DNA of 64,000 nucleotides from Paramecium sonneborni (Eukaryota > Ciliophora > Oligohymenophorea > Peniculida > Parameciidae): assembly GCA_905182985.1 (NCBI GenBank), contig CAJJDN010000009.1:70834-134833 (forward strand), written 5' to 3'. The notes below the pieces were generated by a model that was given only the letters and a program-made list of their open reading frames with translations, was not told where the DNA came from and ran no database searches. Below, one piece after another: positions 1-12,200 of this stretch. The first letter of the stretch is position 1. Every line of letters starts with the position of its first letter. Position numbers and translations under genes: made by a program.

Positions 1-535
1 TAGCAAGAAGATCCAAAATCAATAAAAATTTTTATTTTTAGTTAAAATATTTCCAATTATAAATTTAATATTTTTAATTAATTTTTCAATTAACATCATC
101 TATTTTTCATTTGATTTGGTATTTAAATACTATTTCATCTAAGTAGATTTTTTGTTATGCTTTATGTGGTATAAAATCATTTTTAAAACGATTTGCTTAA
201 ATGAAAAACTAAAAAACAATTTTAATAACAGACAAAATGAGAATGGCTAATAAATTTGATATAGTTTTATTAATTATTGAATTTAGAATATAAACTTCGT
301 CATAAGTATCAAAATTCTTTGAATACTTTCTAAGATAATTTTAGGTAGTTTTATATTATTAAATTAATTTGTTACTTGGAATTAATAGTCATCTAAGCTC
401 CAAATATACTCAAAAATTGAAATATGTAAATCAAATAGTTTATGTTAATTTCAATTTCTTTCACATATAATTAAACTTCAAACTATTCGGTGTATAATTT
501 CAATTTTTGTCAAGTGATATTTTTACAATCATAAT
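1..535. other. AT-rich unassigned DNA
   Basis: No gene is recognised here. Open frames under the ciliate code are common because TGA is rare in such AT-rich DNA. A plus-strand frame can be read from an ATG near position 201, but it has no recognisable motif. The stretch lies downstream of the RPA1 3' end. Confidence 0.4.
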
Positions 536-1773
536 AAAATAAAAATATTAATCTAATCATCTAAAATCCTAAAATTTTATGAAACACAATTTCTCAATTA
601 AAAAAACTATCAATAAGAAATTAGTAGTTAAATAGCTAACTCAGTTTTTAAAGACACAAAAAAAGGATCCTCAAATTTCAATTTTTAATAAAATGTAATA
701 AAAATACAGAATTCTTTGAATATTAATACTAAATTAGAACAAAAAATTGTATAAATATCAAAACTAATAAAGAATCTGAAAATATAATAAAATATATTAT
801 TAAAATTCTTAATTAATTATTTAAAATTTTCACAAAATTAATGATAAATTCAATAGATTATCTATTTCATCGAATGTTTCAATGGCTTACAAGGTCAATT
901 GTTTATAATCAACATCTGAAATTTCTTAGACATTATATTATGGTTAAATTTATCCTGAATAATCTTTAAATAAAATCTAAAGCTTCATTTTCTTTTGTTA
1001 GAAAGCTTTTGATTAATAGATATTCTTTTAATCTTCTAAATTCATAGATCGAAGTTAGTCTGCAGTAAGCCCCAATAATTTGACTGCAATTTCATCAAAA
1101 ATAACTGCCTTAATATTTGTAAATTCATCCATGATGGTTACATTTAAAACAAAACTAAATTTTGGAGAATCATTTTCTACAAGACATTTCTTGCATCGAA
1201 ATGTTTTTCTAATAGGAACTTCTTCCATTTTAGATTTGCATCTGATATTCGGACAGCTTGGGTACATATTTCTGTATTCTTATATTTCAATAATGTAACC
1301 ATAAACGTATTTATAGGAAGTTAATGAAGTCTTGCCTTCATTTAATAGTTGAATCACAAATTCGTTTAATTATGAAAGATCTATTGTCTAATTATCTTAA
1401 TTTGGCTTCATTATTGTGTCAATATTTTTACCCGCCAACCAAGTTTTTAATTGTTTCACTCTAAGATATAGAATATTTTTACTCATTTAATTCTTGATTT
1501 TGTATAATCATTGTTTAATAATCAGAATTTAATGATTTAAAATTAGTACTATAAAATTTTAATCCTTTAAACACAATAATTTCCCCTTTTTATAAATGTA
1601 CTTTACCATATTAAGGTCCCCAAAGTTTAATCGTCAATCTTGTAGTATGATCTAAGACGATAAATGATTTGTAAGATTCAGAATCCTATTTTATTTCCTA
1701 ATAATATTATTATTCATTTGAATACTTAAATAACAGCTACAACATCAACTATAGAATTATGTTACAAGGTTTC
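536..1773. repeat. Direct repeat copy 1 (assembly duplication)
   Basis: This 1,238-bp block reads identically to 1775-3012, offset 1,239, and the two are separated by one N at 1774. It carries the 3' half of RPA1. Identity across coding, intron and non-coding bases, with the N exactly at the junction, points to two overlapping contig ends that were placed side by side and not merged. Confidence 0.9.
830..1773 (-). pseudogene. Truncated duplicate of RPA1 3' end (likely artefact)
   Basis: This is the second reading of the RPA1 C-terminal coding region: the end of the second OB fold, the zinc-ribbon OB fold with its C-x4-C and C-x2-C pairs, and the TGA stop. It is cut at its 5' side by the N at 1774. 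It has no differences from the complete gene at 2069-4057. I treat it as an assembly artefact, not as a real gene fragment. Confidence 0.8.
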
Positions 1774-1774
1774 N

Positions 1775-3012
1775 AAAATAAAAATATTAATCTAATCATC
1801 TAAAATCCTAAAATTTTATGAAACACAATTTCTCAATTAAAAAAACTATCAATAAGAAATTAGTAGTTAAATAGCTAACTCAGTTTTTAAAGACACAAAA
1901 AAAGGATCCTCAAATTTCAATTTTTAATAAAATGTAATAAAAATACAGAATTCTTTGAATATTAATACTAAATTAGAACAAAAAATTGTATAAATATCAA
2001 AACTAATAAAGAATCTGAAAATATAATAAAATATATTATTAAAATTCTTAATTAATTATTTAAAATTTTCACAAAATTAATGATAAATTCAATAGATTAT
2101 CTATTTCATCGAATGTTTCAATGGCTTACAAGGTCAATTGTTTATAATCAACATCTGAAATTTCTTAGACATTATATTATGGTTAAATTTATCCTGAATA
2201 ATCTTTAAATAAAATCTAAAGCTTCATTTTCTTTTGTTAGAAAGCTTTTGATTAATAGATATTCTTTTAATCTTCTAAATTCATAGATCGAAGTTAGTCT
2301 GCAGTAAGCCCCAATAATTTGACTGCAATTTCATCAAAAATAACTGCCTTAATATTTGTAAATTCATCCATGATGGTTACATTTAAAACAAAACTAAATT
2401 TTGGAGAATCATTTTCTACAAGACATTTCTTGCATCGAAATGTTTTTCTAATAGGAACTTCTTCCATTTTAGATTTGCATCTGATATTCGGACAGCTTGG
2501 GTACATATTTCTGTATTCTTATATTTCAATAATGTAACCATAAACGTATTTATAGGAAGTTAATGAAGTCTTGCCTTCATTTAATAGTTGAATCACAAAT
2601 TCGTTTAATTATGAAAGATCTATTGTCTAATTATCTTAATTTGGCTTCATTATTGTGTCAATATTTTTACCCGCCAACCAAGTTTTTAATTGTTTCACTC
2701 TAAGATATAGAATATTTTTACTCATTTAATTCTTGATTTTGTATAATCATTGTTTAATAATCAGAATTTAATGATTTAAAATTAGTACTATAAAATTTTA
2801 ATCCTTTAAACACAATAATTTCCCCTTTTTATAAATGTACTTTACCATATTAAGGTCCCCAAAGTTTAATCGTCAATCTTGTAGTATGATCTAAGACGAT
2901 AAATGATTTGTAAGATTCAGAATCCTATTTTATTTCCTAATAATATTATTATTCATTTGAATACTTAAATAACAGCTACAACATCAACTATAGAATTATG
3001 TTACAAGGTTTC
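1775..3012. repeat. Direct repeat copy 2 (assembly duplication)
   Basis: This is the second copy of the block at 536-1773. It is continuous with the 5' half of RPA1 beyond 3012, so it is the copy that belongs to the intact gene. Confidence 0.9.
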
Positions 3013-4057
3013 GATTTCTTAAAGGGTCGAAAAGTTTAATTATGGAGAAGAAGGGATGACATAATTTTAAGATTCTGAAATTATGGAGTATTCATTGAAT
3101 ATTATTTTTTTAGTACCATTTGTTTTATCTTGACCTATACATCCATTTTTGAATATATAAACTTTTCCTTCTTATAACAAAGTAAAGAATTTGTTACAAG
3201 CTTCATAGAATAAGCCTGTAATAATTTCTTATTCACAATCTAAAATTATAATTCTAAAATAATTCTTTAATGTTCCAGATTTTTTGCATCTATAATCTTA
3301 TTATTATGATTTGAAGATAACTCTTCCTTCCAAAACCCATTTTTTCATGCTAGGATACATAGAAGATATTTTTGTGATTTCTTACTGTTATTATTATATC
3401 TAATGCTATTATTGATAATCTTTGAATTGACCTTATTATTTTTTACATGCTGAAGTGTCTAAAATTGATATATTTAATAGATTATCATCTATAATTAATG
3501 AGTCTTTAGAAAAGGATTAATTTTCAATTTTCACTTTTTTAACTGAAGATTAATTAGGCTGCCATTAGAGATTAGAAGTATTTACAGTTGGTCTATTTTT
3601 CTGGATTAATAGTTTGACCTTTCTTTATACAGGTAAGTGTTAATCTACTTTATATTGAGTACATTCATATTATTCTCCCTCTAGAGTGGTAATATATTGG
3701 AATTCATATATAACAATAATATAAGTTTATTCATTTTTCATATAAGCTACTTTCCATTTGATCAATTATATTACCATAGAATTCACATTAATAAATAGTT
3801 CATCTTGATATCATATAATTTTTACCTATATTCTTTTTAATAATATCAGCAGCTTTTCCTGTTAAAATCGCAGTTTAATTATATTATCCATCATTCAAAT
3901 TTGTTTCTATTAATATTTTATCATTTATCAATTTTTTTTCCTTATATCCACTAAGTTTAAACTGCAGTCTGTTGAATTGATACTAATTTAAGTTTTATTC
4001 ATAGTTATGGAAAAGCTGTTCAATTTTATTAAGGGAGCTATTTGGGTTTAGGCTCAT
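2069..4057 (-). CDS. RPA1: Replication protein A large subunit (RPA70/RFA1)
   Basis: RPA1 is the large subunit of the single-stranded-DNA-binding RPA heterotrimer, acting in nuclear replication, repair and recombination. The spliced model gives 638 residues, close to the family size of about 600-620. A central OB fold begins after an Ile-Ser-Ser-Met-Tyr-Pro stretch and contains KKWVLEGRVIFKS; a second contains KLWGP. The C-terminal OB fold carries a zinc ribbon, CPNIRC then CKKC, and ends in the family-typical LLGLTAD region. Three introns are inferred: 2700-2721 (22 nt), 2937-2964 (28 nt) and 3804-3825 (22 nt, AAG acceptor). The N-terminal 110 residues are less conserved and the start ATG is the least certain part. 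It is divergent from the phosphatase gene, with a 197-bp shared upstream region. Confidence 0.87.
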
Positions 4058-4254
4058 ATAATATTTTATTAGATTTATTTATAAATTAGGAATACATAAT
4101 TATACGATTTATAAAACAAATTTTTATCAAATAGCATTTTCTGAGTGGAATCCAATTATTAATTAAAATAGTTATTATCTCCATAATCTCAAATAGTTGA
4201 AATTTATATAATCACTTTGTAAGTTTGTTTTATTAAATAATAAATAATAAGTCA

Positions 4255-4713
4255 ATGTTTGAGGATTAAATTGCATTAGTAATTAATTCAAATAACTAAA
4301 ACTAAGGAAATTTATATGTTGGAGGATATGATTCTTTAGAATAATTAGGTGAAAAAAGAATTGGTGCTGTTTTATCGGCAGTTTGGATAGGAGATTTTAA
4401 ACCTGATGCTAATTTAAAGCATCTTATAATAGAAGCGGATGACTGTTCATCTTATGATATGAGTTAACATTTTGAGAAAGCAATAAATTTTATTAATGAA
4501 AACCTTTAAACAACAAATGTTTTAGTTCATTGTGCAGCAGGAATATCAAGATCAGTTTGCTTGATAATAGCTTATATGATTAAATAACACGGAATGAAGC
4601 CATAGGAAGCATTAATATAAATCAGGAAAACAAGACCTTGGGCAGGACCTAATTAAGGATTTTAGGAATAATTGGAAAAATATTATGCTGAATTAGTTGA
4701 AAAAAAATAATGA
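4255..4713 (+). CDS. Dual-specificity protein phosphatase
   Basis: This is a single-exon gene of 152 residues, the size of a minimal dual-specificity phosphatase catalytic domain. It has the Cys-based signature HCAAGISRS, with catalytic Cys at residue 93 and phosphate-binding Arg at 99. A DD pair near residue 62 is placed to supply the general acid. The family removes phosphate from Tyr and Ser/Thr of kinases or other partners; the substrate cannot be told from sequence. There is no signal peptide, membrane segment or extra regulatory domain. The first ATG of the frame is used and lies just after an AT-rich leader. It is divergent from RPA1 and ends 26 bp before the convergent secreted-protein gene. 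Confidence 0.9.
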
Positions 4714-4739
4714 TAATTTATGGATATTATGCAAATATA

Positions 4740-5524
4740 TCATTCATTAGATTCTGTTGATTATGCTGATTAAGGTGTAGAATACTATGGTTATTCAACA
4801 ATTCCCAGATAGAAATCATGTGATTTTTATAAATCAGCTTCGATCAATTTTTGATAAGCTTCTTTAGCTAAATTGATAAGTTAATAAATTTTTACATATG
4901 ACATTACCATCATTATCATAATATTTAATTTATGGAGTGGCAAGTTCTCCATTATCAAGAACAGCTTTATCTGATTCTTTAATTTCACCAAACCATTCAT
5001 TTGGATGATCTTCATAAATTTTAGGTTCTGGGATGTGAATTCCTTCTGAGATACATTCATGACTATAAATTAAATTAAGTTTGTTTCCATAGAGGGAATC
5101 TTTAATTTTGAGTGACATTCTAAAATAAATCATAGATTTACCCAATTGGTATATAGACAGAGTGAACAGGGATTTCAAATTTGATGTATTCTCCTGGTTA
5201 ATCACAATATTTAAAAGAGGGTCCTTTGTAATCACATTCTCCATAAAGAATAATGCAATCACCTTCAGCTGGTAGATTTGACTCATATTGTTAAGCAATA
5301 AGAATTTATTATTATAGTTGTGCATTAATGTAGCTATCTAGTGAAGTTGTTTGAAGAGTTTCTGGAGGTGTAGCTGTTTCTAATTATTATTAAGTTGGAT
5401 CAGTTGATTTTTCTAAGAATATATTAGACATAGGAGCAAATGATCTATTTATTATGGATTCTTCAAGGAATGAAGATTAAGTGGATGCAAGAACAATGCA
5501 TACCAATAGGAATTGAATTTTCAT
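4740..5524 (-). CDS. Secreted beta/gamma-crystallin-like protein
   Basis: The spliced product is 244 residues. It begins with a clear signal peptide (MKIQFLLVCIVLAS) and a low-complexity Gln/Thr/Pro stretch. Residues of about 90-155 then read like a Greek-key beta/gamma-crystallin unit: ILYGECDYKGPSF, a spacing, SVYIPIGMSLKIKDSLYGN, and paired cysteines. Two introns were removed, 4868-4895 (28 nt) and 5120-5141 (22 nt), and the frame is then exact. In Tetrahymena, proteins with C-terminal beta/gamma-crystallin domains are cargo of regulated secretory granules, so a role in trichocysts or another granule is a fair guess but not shown. The crystallin assignment is by eye. The C-terminus is Gln/Ser-rich. 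It is convergent with the phosphatase gene. Confidence 0.75.
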
Positions 5525-5624
5525 TACTTATAAAAACGAATATTAATTGATTAATGATATCAAAAATTCTATAGTAAATAAATTAGTATATTATATTAAC
5601 ATATATATTATAAATAAAAATAAA

Positions 5625-8600
5625 ATGGAAAATTATCATGTTTTACATTTAATAGGAGAAGGATCATTTGGGAAGGTATACAAAGGAAGATGGAAGAAAA
5701 GTAATTAGATGGCAGCTTTGAAATTTATTAGTAAGAGAGGAAAAACTGAAAAAGATTTAGCAAATTTAAGATAGGAAATTGAAATATTGAGAAGATTGAA
5801 GCATGAAAATATAATTTTATTATTAGATGCATTTGAAACATAAGGAGAATTTTGTTTAGTAACAGAAGTAATATAGATAGTAATTATTTATTAGTTTGCA
5901 TAAGGAGAATTGTATGAAATTTTGGAGGATGATCATAATCTTCCTGAGAGTGAAGTAAGGAAAATAGCTTAGTAATTAGTTAGAGCACTTCATTATTTAC
6001 ATTCTAATAGAATTATTCATAGAGATATGAAACCTTAGAATATTTTATTATCTGCTAATGGAGTTGTTAAATTATGTGATTTTGGATTTGCAAGAGCAAT
6101 GTCTACAAATACATAAGTTTTACATTCCATTAAAGGTACTCCTTTATACATGGCACCAGAATTAGTTTAAGAATAACCTTATAATCATACTGTAGATTTA
6201 TGGTCATTAGGAGTTATTTTATATGAATTATTTGTAGGATAACCTCCATTTTATACTAATTAAATTTATTCACTTATTTAACTTATTATTAAAGATCCTG
6301 TTAAATATCCTGATAATATGAGTCCAGAATTTAAAAGTTTTTTAAAAGGACTTTTAAATAAAACACCATCTGATAGATTAGGATGGCCAGATTTATTAAA
6401 TCATCCATTTATTTAAGAATCTGATTAAGAAAAATCAGAAAGAAAAAAAAGATTAGAATAATATTGTTAATGGGCTGGAGTTGAAAATGATGGCATAGAT
6501 AAACGTAAAAGATCATTAACTCCTACAAGAGATATAATTACTTATGATTAAACTAAAGATACAAGAGATGTCTCTCCTAGAAGAATGCCTTGTAATGATG
6601 AATATTGGGTTAAATGTGAATCAATTGCGTATGATCTTTAAGGTGCTACTTAATTAAGATGTGATCCTGGATTCTTAGATAAACTACTTTAAGTTTTAAC
6701 TCCACCAAAAAAACCATCTTTACATTGTGCATTGAAAGTCTTTGGATAAGTTATTACTAAAGGAAATTAATAAGAAGGTTTAGATGTTGTTAAAAATTAA
6801 TAAATCCCTATTTAGTTAGTTACACATGTCAAAAATATTCTCAAATAAGGTAGTTCTGAACTCTTATCTGAATTAATTAAAACTATTGGTCTTCTGGCTA
6901 AAGCTACTTTTGATAAAAATATTGGTATTGATAATGTCTTTATTAAATTCATTGGAATGACTGCATAAATTTTAAAAATTGGTTAAAATAATGAATTAAT
7001 CAATACAATCAAAACTATAGGAATATTTGCTAATTAAGCTAGTCTTAATCCAGTTAGATCTGTTTTATTTTATAAAGAATTAGTAGAGCATAATTTACCT
7101 TAAGAAACTGCAAAATTAACTAAAAATAATATTACTCTTCATAAATTTGCTACTCAAGTTATTGGAGTATTGATACATCCTATTCATGGAGAAATATTTA
7201 GTTTCCCTTGGAAAAAAGGATATTCAATTTAAATACAAAATTTTAATGAAGCTTTACCACTATTTGAATCATTAAAAAATTAAATCGTTACAGCATATGC
7301 TGATATTGATCATATGAAAATTTATAATGAATAAGATGAATAATAAAATCTAACTAGAATTTCTGTGTTAAGAATTCTTTTATAAATGATTAGAGTGAGT
7401 AAAGATGTTCATGTTCCTAAAGAGTTAATAAGTTAAGCACTTAATTCAGATGAAGCTTTATTTTAAGGAACAGCTTTATTAATCTTAGTTCAATAATACA
7501 AATATAAAAATTAAGAATATCAAGTAAATATATAATAAGTTATTGATATCTTTGAAAATAATATTTAGAGTAATCCAATAGTTTCATTATCAGCAATTTA
7601 GTTGATTGCTGAATTATTATAATAAGAAACTAATTTTACTAATTAATTACTAAATTATTTTAGTTAATAATTGCCTTATAAATTATTAAGCGATCTAGTA
7701 AATCCAAATAAAAAATAAAATAGAACAGAAGAAATTAGAAAATTAGAAGGAAGTAGTTTTGGATGTCCCAGTTATGGATTTGTTGATGGAGTAATTACAT
7801 TATTATAAAAATTGCTATTTAGATATAATAAAGAATAAAAGAAATTGACTGATTTATTTTAATTATTGGAAAAATATGAAATAAATTAGTTATTATTTTA
7901 GATTCTTTTGAATATCACAAGTAGAAATGATGTATCTCCAAAAGGATTTGTTTCTTTATTAATTTTAATTCATGATTCAATTTATTCAAATTTTAAAGCA
8001 TTAGGATAATTAATATTTTAAGATAATTCAATTCGAATTTTATGTTCATTTTTAAAAGAGGCACAATTATAAAGTATATAGGAATGGCCAAGTTCTAGTG
8101 GAGGAGGTATGGCTTGTGTAAATGTAATGAGCATTTAAATTATTCGTATATTTATATTGGCATTCCAAGAATAAAATTGTGAGAATGTATTTAAAGAATT
8201 AAGTAATTAAGAAATAGTAGCATTGTCTTTAAATTTGATAAAATATTTATAAAAAGATCACATATCTTTAGTTATATCTTTTATTTCAAGACTAGTAGGA
8301 AATAATGAAGAAGATAAGTAGTTTGCATAAAGTTTTGTTTAAAATAATGGGTTAGCAATATTATCAAAGTATTAAATAATGAGTGTTGACTCAATAAATA
8401 TCTTATCATAATTAGCAAGAATTAGTAAAGATTTTTATCCAAATATTCATTCGATTAATTTATATAGTGATTTGAAATAACAAATATAATCTCCAGATTC
8501 AAATATTAGAGCAAAAGTTTGTAATTTAATAGGTAATTTGTGTAGACATTCTTCATTCTTTTATGAGAATTTACTCAAATATGATTTAATAAACTTATGT

Positions 8601-9207
8601 ATCAAATGTTGTTAAGATCCAGATAAACATACACGTAAATTTGCCTGTTTTGCAGTTGGAAATGCTGGATTTCATAGTGATAGATTATATGAATAGTTAA
8701 GACCAGTGGTACCAATGCTAGTAGAATTATTAAGAGATTAAGAAGTATTTATATAATATTAATTTAAAGGAAAAAACAAGAGCAAATGCAGCTGGAGCAT
8801 TAGGAAATTTTGTAAGAAATTCTAATGCATTAACTAAGGATTTAATAAAACATGGTGCTTTACATTAGTTATTAGAATTAGTAAAAACAGATAAAGGATC
8901 TTAACCAACAAGAATATCACTATTTTCGATAGGAAATCTTTGTGCTTATCCTGAATGTCGTAAAAAGTTTGAAGAATTATAAATTAGATAAATAATTGAA
9001 ACAACTTTAGTAATAAATATATAATAATTTTAAAGGTTTAAACAAAAGATTAATAAATATTAAAATATGGTAAAAGAATATTAATAAAATTGGATGAGAG
9101 TTGAAAATTGCATATTATAATTTATATATTAAATGATTATCTAGTTAAATAACAAAACTCAAGAGGTATTTGCTTTGACAGAATCCCAAATGTTCTACAT
9201 GGTTTGA
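5625..9207 (+). CDS. STK36: Fused/STK36-family Ser/Thr kinase with helical-repeat tail
   Basis: The spliced product is 1,176 residues. The N-terminal kinase domain (about residues 4-255) has the glycine loop GEGSFGKV, the ALKF lysine, HRDMKPQN, a DFG inside [10 protein letters not shown] and [10 protein letters not shown]. The phrases [13 protein letters not shown] and [12 protein letters not shown] are characteristic of Fused/STK36. The remaining 900 residues look like ARM/HEAT-type helices, ending with [17 protein letters not shown]. In animals and algae this family acts in cilium assembly and central-pair function, and in vertebrates also near Hedgehog signalling; a ciliary role is the natural inference here. 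Introns: 5868-5894 (27 nt) and 8745-8769 (25 nt, AAG acceptor); without the second, the frame breaks before KTRANAAG. The last 60 residues are low-complexity, so the exact end is less sure. It is convergent with VPS13, 28 bp away. Confidence 0.88.
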
Positions 9208-9235
9208 TAGATAACATATTTTTAATCTTCTTCTA

Positions 9236-12200
9236 TCATTAATTAAGTAATATATTTATCCTAAATTAAAGATATAATTTAACTTTTAATTGTTTTTATG
9301 GTTTATTGACTTATATTTTAATACCTGAAGGTAAAATATCTAAATGTACAATTTCATTAGTAGATAGAATCCAAACCTAAAATAAAAATAGAATAATATA
9401 CTTTTTTTTTCTTTTTGACTGACATATATATAAAATGTTCAATAGTTAAATTAAGCATACAATATCCATCTTATTCAGAACTTATAAAATATGCAGCAAC
9501 AAATCTATTATTAATTAATTAACCTCTACGAATGAATTAAAGTGTAGCATAAGCTTCAGCATCAATTTTATTAAATTCAGTTATATATCCTTCAAATCCA
9601 TAAACAGGTCTTACATTTCTAGATCTATTACCATTAGGTTTATCATCAAAATATTAAACTGTATTTTAGATACCAGCAGCGGTTGATGATAAACCATCTA
9701 AAATTCCAGTAATTGGTTTAATAATTAAGCCAGCAACACCTTTAGCTGTTCCTGTAAAAACTCCTTTTAAACCTTTTTCTTTAGTTTCTTGAATAGGTTT
9801 TAAAAATAATCCTGCAATTCCATCTGTAATTCCTGTCATAATTGATTATGCTCCTTAACCTAAACCTTAACCTAGATGTTTTGGTTTCTGCATTTTCATT
9901 TTTTCTCTTTTTCTTAAATAATCTTCATCCATAGCTAAATTAGCTAATCCTCCACCTACACTACCTGCGATCAGATTAAGTGAATTAACTGCACCCATTA
10001 TTGTATGAGATACTAAAGAACCAGCCCCTTAAGCTAATCCTAAACCTGCTTCTAAAGGACCTTAAGTTAATCCTGCTGCTGGTTTATCAATAAAATCTTT
10101 AAATCCTGTTGAAACATTATTAAACAATCCTATTGGATTTCCTATTATTGATAAACTACCTATTATTTTACCTACTTATTTCATTCCTTCAAATTTATAA
10201 AATTACATCATTTTACCTAACATTCCTGGTATTGTATCAAAACAATTATCTAATTTCCAACCTGATATAAAAATTGGAACATCACTTATATCTGTAAATG
10301 CAACACCTAATGCCTATGCTATTGATGCAAATAAAGCAGATTATGCTAATTATAAATTTCCTTTTCCTGTCATTTAAAATGTAACATTTATTGCTATTGG
10401 AGATATTATTATTTCACTTATATAAGTAGGTAATTATGCTTTTGGAAGTTATTTTTATCTCCATTCCTCATTTATTTAATATACCGATTATATTTAAGCT
10501 AAACTATTACTCTATTGTTTATCTTAGAAAGATTAAACATCTGATTATTTTTATTTCATTAATATTACTGATTAATTTTTATCATATTCATTTATTAATC
10601 CTTAAAAAGATGTTAATGCCCAAATAAAATCTAACAAATTATTTATAAATAATTATTCTATTTTAACTTCAAATGGATCTATCTCTAATGTTATATTTTA
10701 AAATAGATTTATTGTTGAAACTCTATTATCTTTCATTATTAAAAAATTAAAAAAATATTTTTCACTTTATTAATATTATTTAACAGATTATTATTATTAT
10801 TATTATTCTTATTAATCTTATTTTATTTCTATTGGTTAATATAATGAATATTTTTATGGTGTTAAAATAACAGGAAATTAAACAAAAAATTCTGCATTAT
10901 GATCAAAGTTAATATATTATATTCTTAATTAAAGAACTAAACTTATATTAGTAGAAATAGTAACAAATTCTATATTTTTACATAGAAAATGAAAATATTC
11001 AGCTGGTCTCTTTTTGATTAATGAATTATGAACAAAAGATAATGAAAATGAATTAACTTTGAGATTAATTCTATTAAGAATTTTATCGGTATCTTATTAT
11101 TAAGATTAACGAGATTATTATAAAGAATATGATTATCTAATAGAATCTTCATTAGCTTCAATTCCAAGATTCTCTTTTTCTTTAACAGATTTAAGAAAGT
11201 CTTATTTTGGTTTAGATTAATAGAGTGATTTTTATTCTTCAGTAGCAATAGCAACTTTAACATGTTTTTAATTACCTGAAGGCATTATAGTTAAAGCAAC
11301 AGAAATAGGATCAACTTTAGCTCCTTTTTTAGGTCTAAAAGTATATATCTTAAATACTCCAATAATATCTGGATTAAGCTTATATTTAAATGGAGTATAA
11401 CTATTATAAGGATCATCTGCAACTCTTAATTCTACACTTAAAGTCTTAGTATTTAATTAAGGATCATCCCAAGCAAAATAAGCAATTTAATTATCCTATC
11501 TAAGTGTAACTTTTAATTCTAATATCTCTAATTCTAAAATTTGTGCATCAAGCTCTATTTTATATGGTGCTTAATCAAGTGTTTATTAAGTGAATATTAT
11601 ATATAAACTACTCTCTTCTTATCTTGTATCACAACTAAAATATAATCTATCACTTGCTTTTTCTTTATGTCTTAATTAATAATTTACAATTCCAATAGCA
11701 CTTATATTTATTCTACCACTTGAATTATACATACTATTATTTAAATTCATTGTAATAAACTATTATTCAAATCGATCCTTTTATTTAGGGTTATATTTAA
11801 TTTAATATATTGTTCTTTAATTTGGTTAAATAACTTAATTATAACTTCCATCATTATTTGTAATATTTAATTCTTCATCACAATTATTTACTAATATAAA
11901 TCTTGGTTATAAGGTTATCACTTTAGTAAAAAGAGTATGTTTATTATTACATACTTTTAATTCTAATTTTGCTCCTAAATATGTTTATACAAACTAAGTA
12001 GAATCTTGTTCATCTACTTTAATAACATCAATATATGGTTCACCTATAGTGGATATTTCTATAGGAAATTAAGATTTTTTATAAGGTGCAGAAGAATGAG
12101 ATAATTATAATACATTTCCATTCTCTGGACCTATAAAAATAATATTTTTATCTATTAAATCTCCTGTATTAATAGAATTCTATCCTGCAATTAATTCGAT

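Noticed and set aside
1080..1298. Plus-strand ORF over RPA1 (and its copy at 2319-2537)
   Set aside because: It is antisense to the conserved zinc-ribbon OB fold of RPA1 and has no signature of its own.
8745..8769. Frameshift mutation in the STK36-like kinase
   Set aside because: The frame change is exactly explained by a 25-nt GTA...AAG intron, and the flanking text then matches the family.
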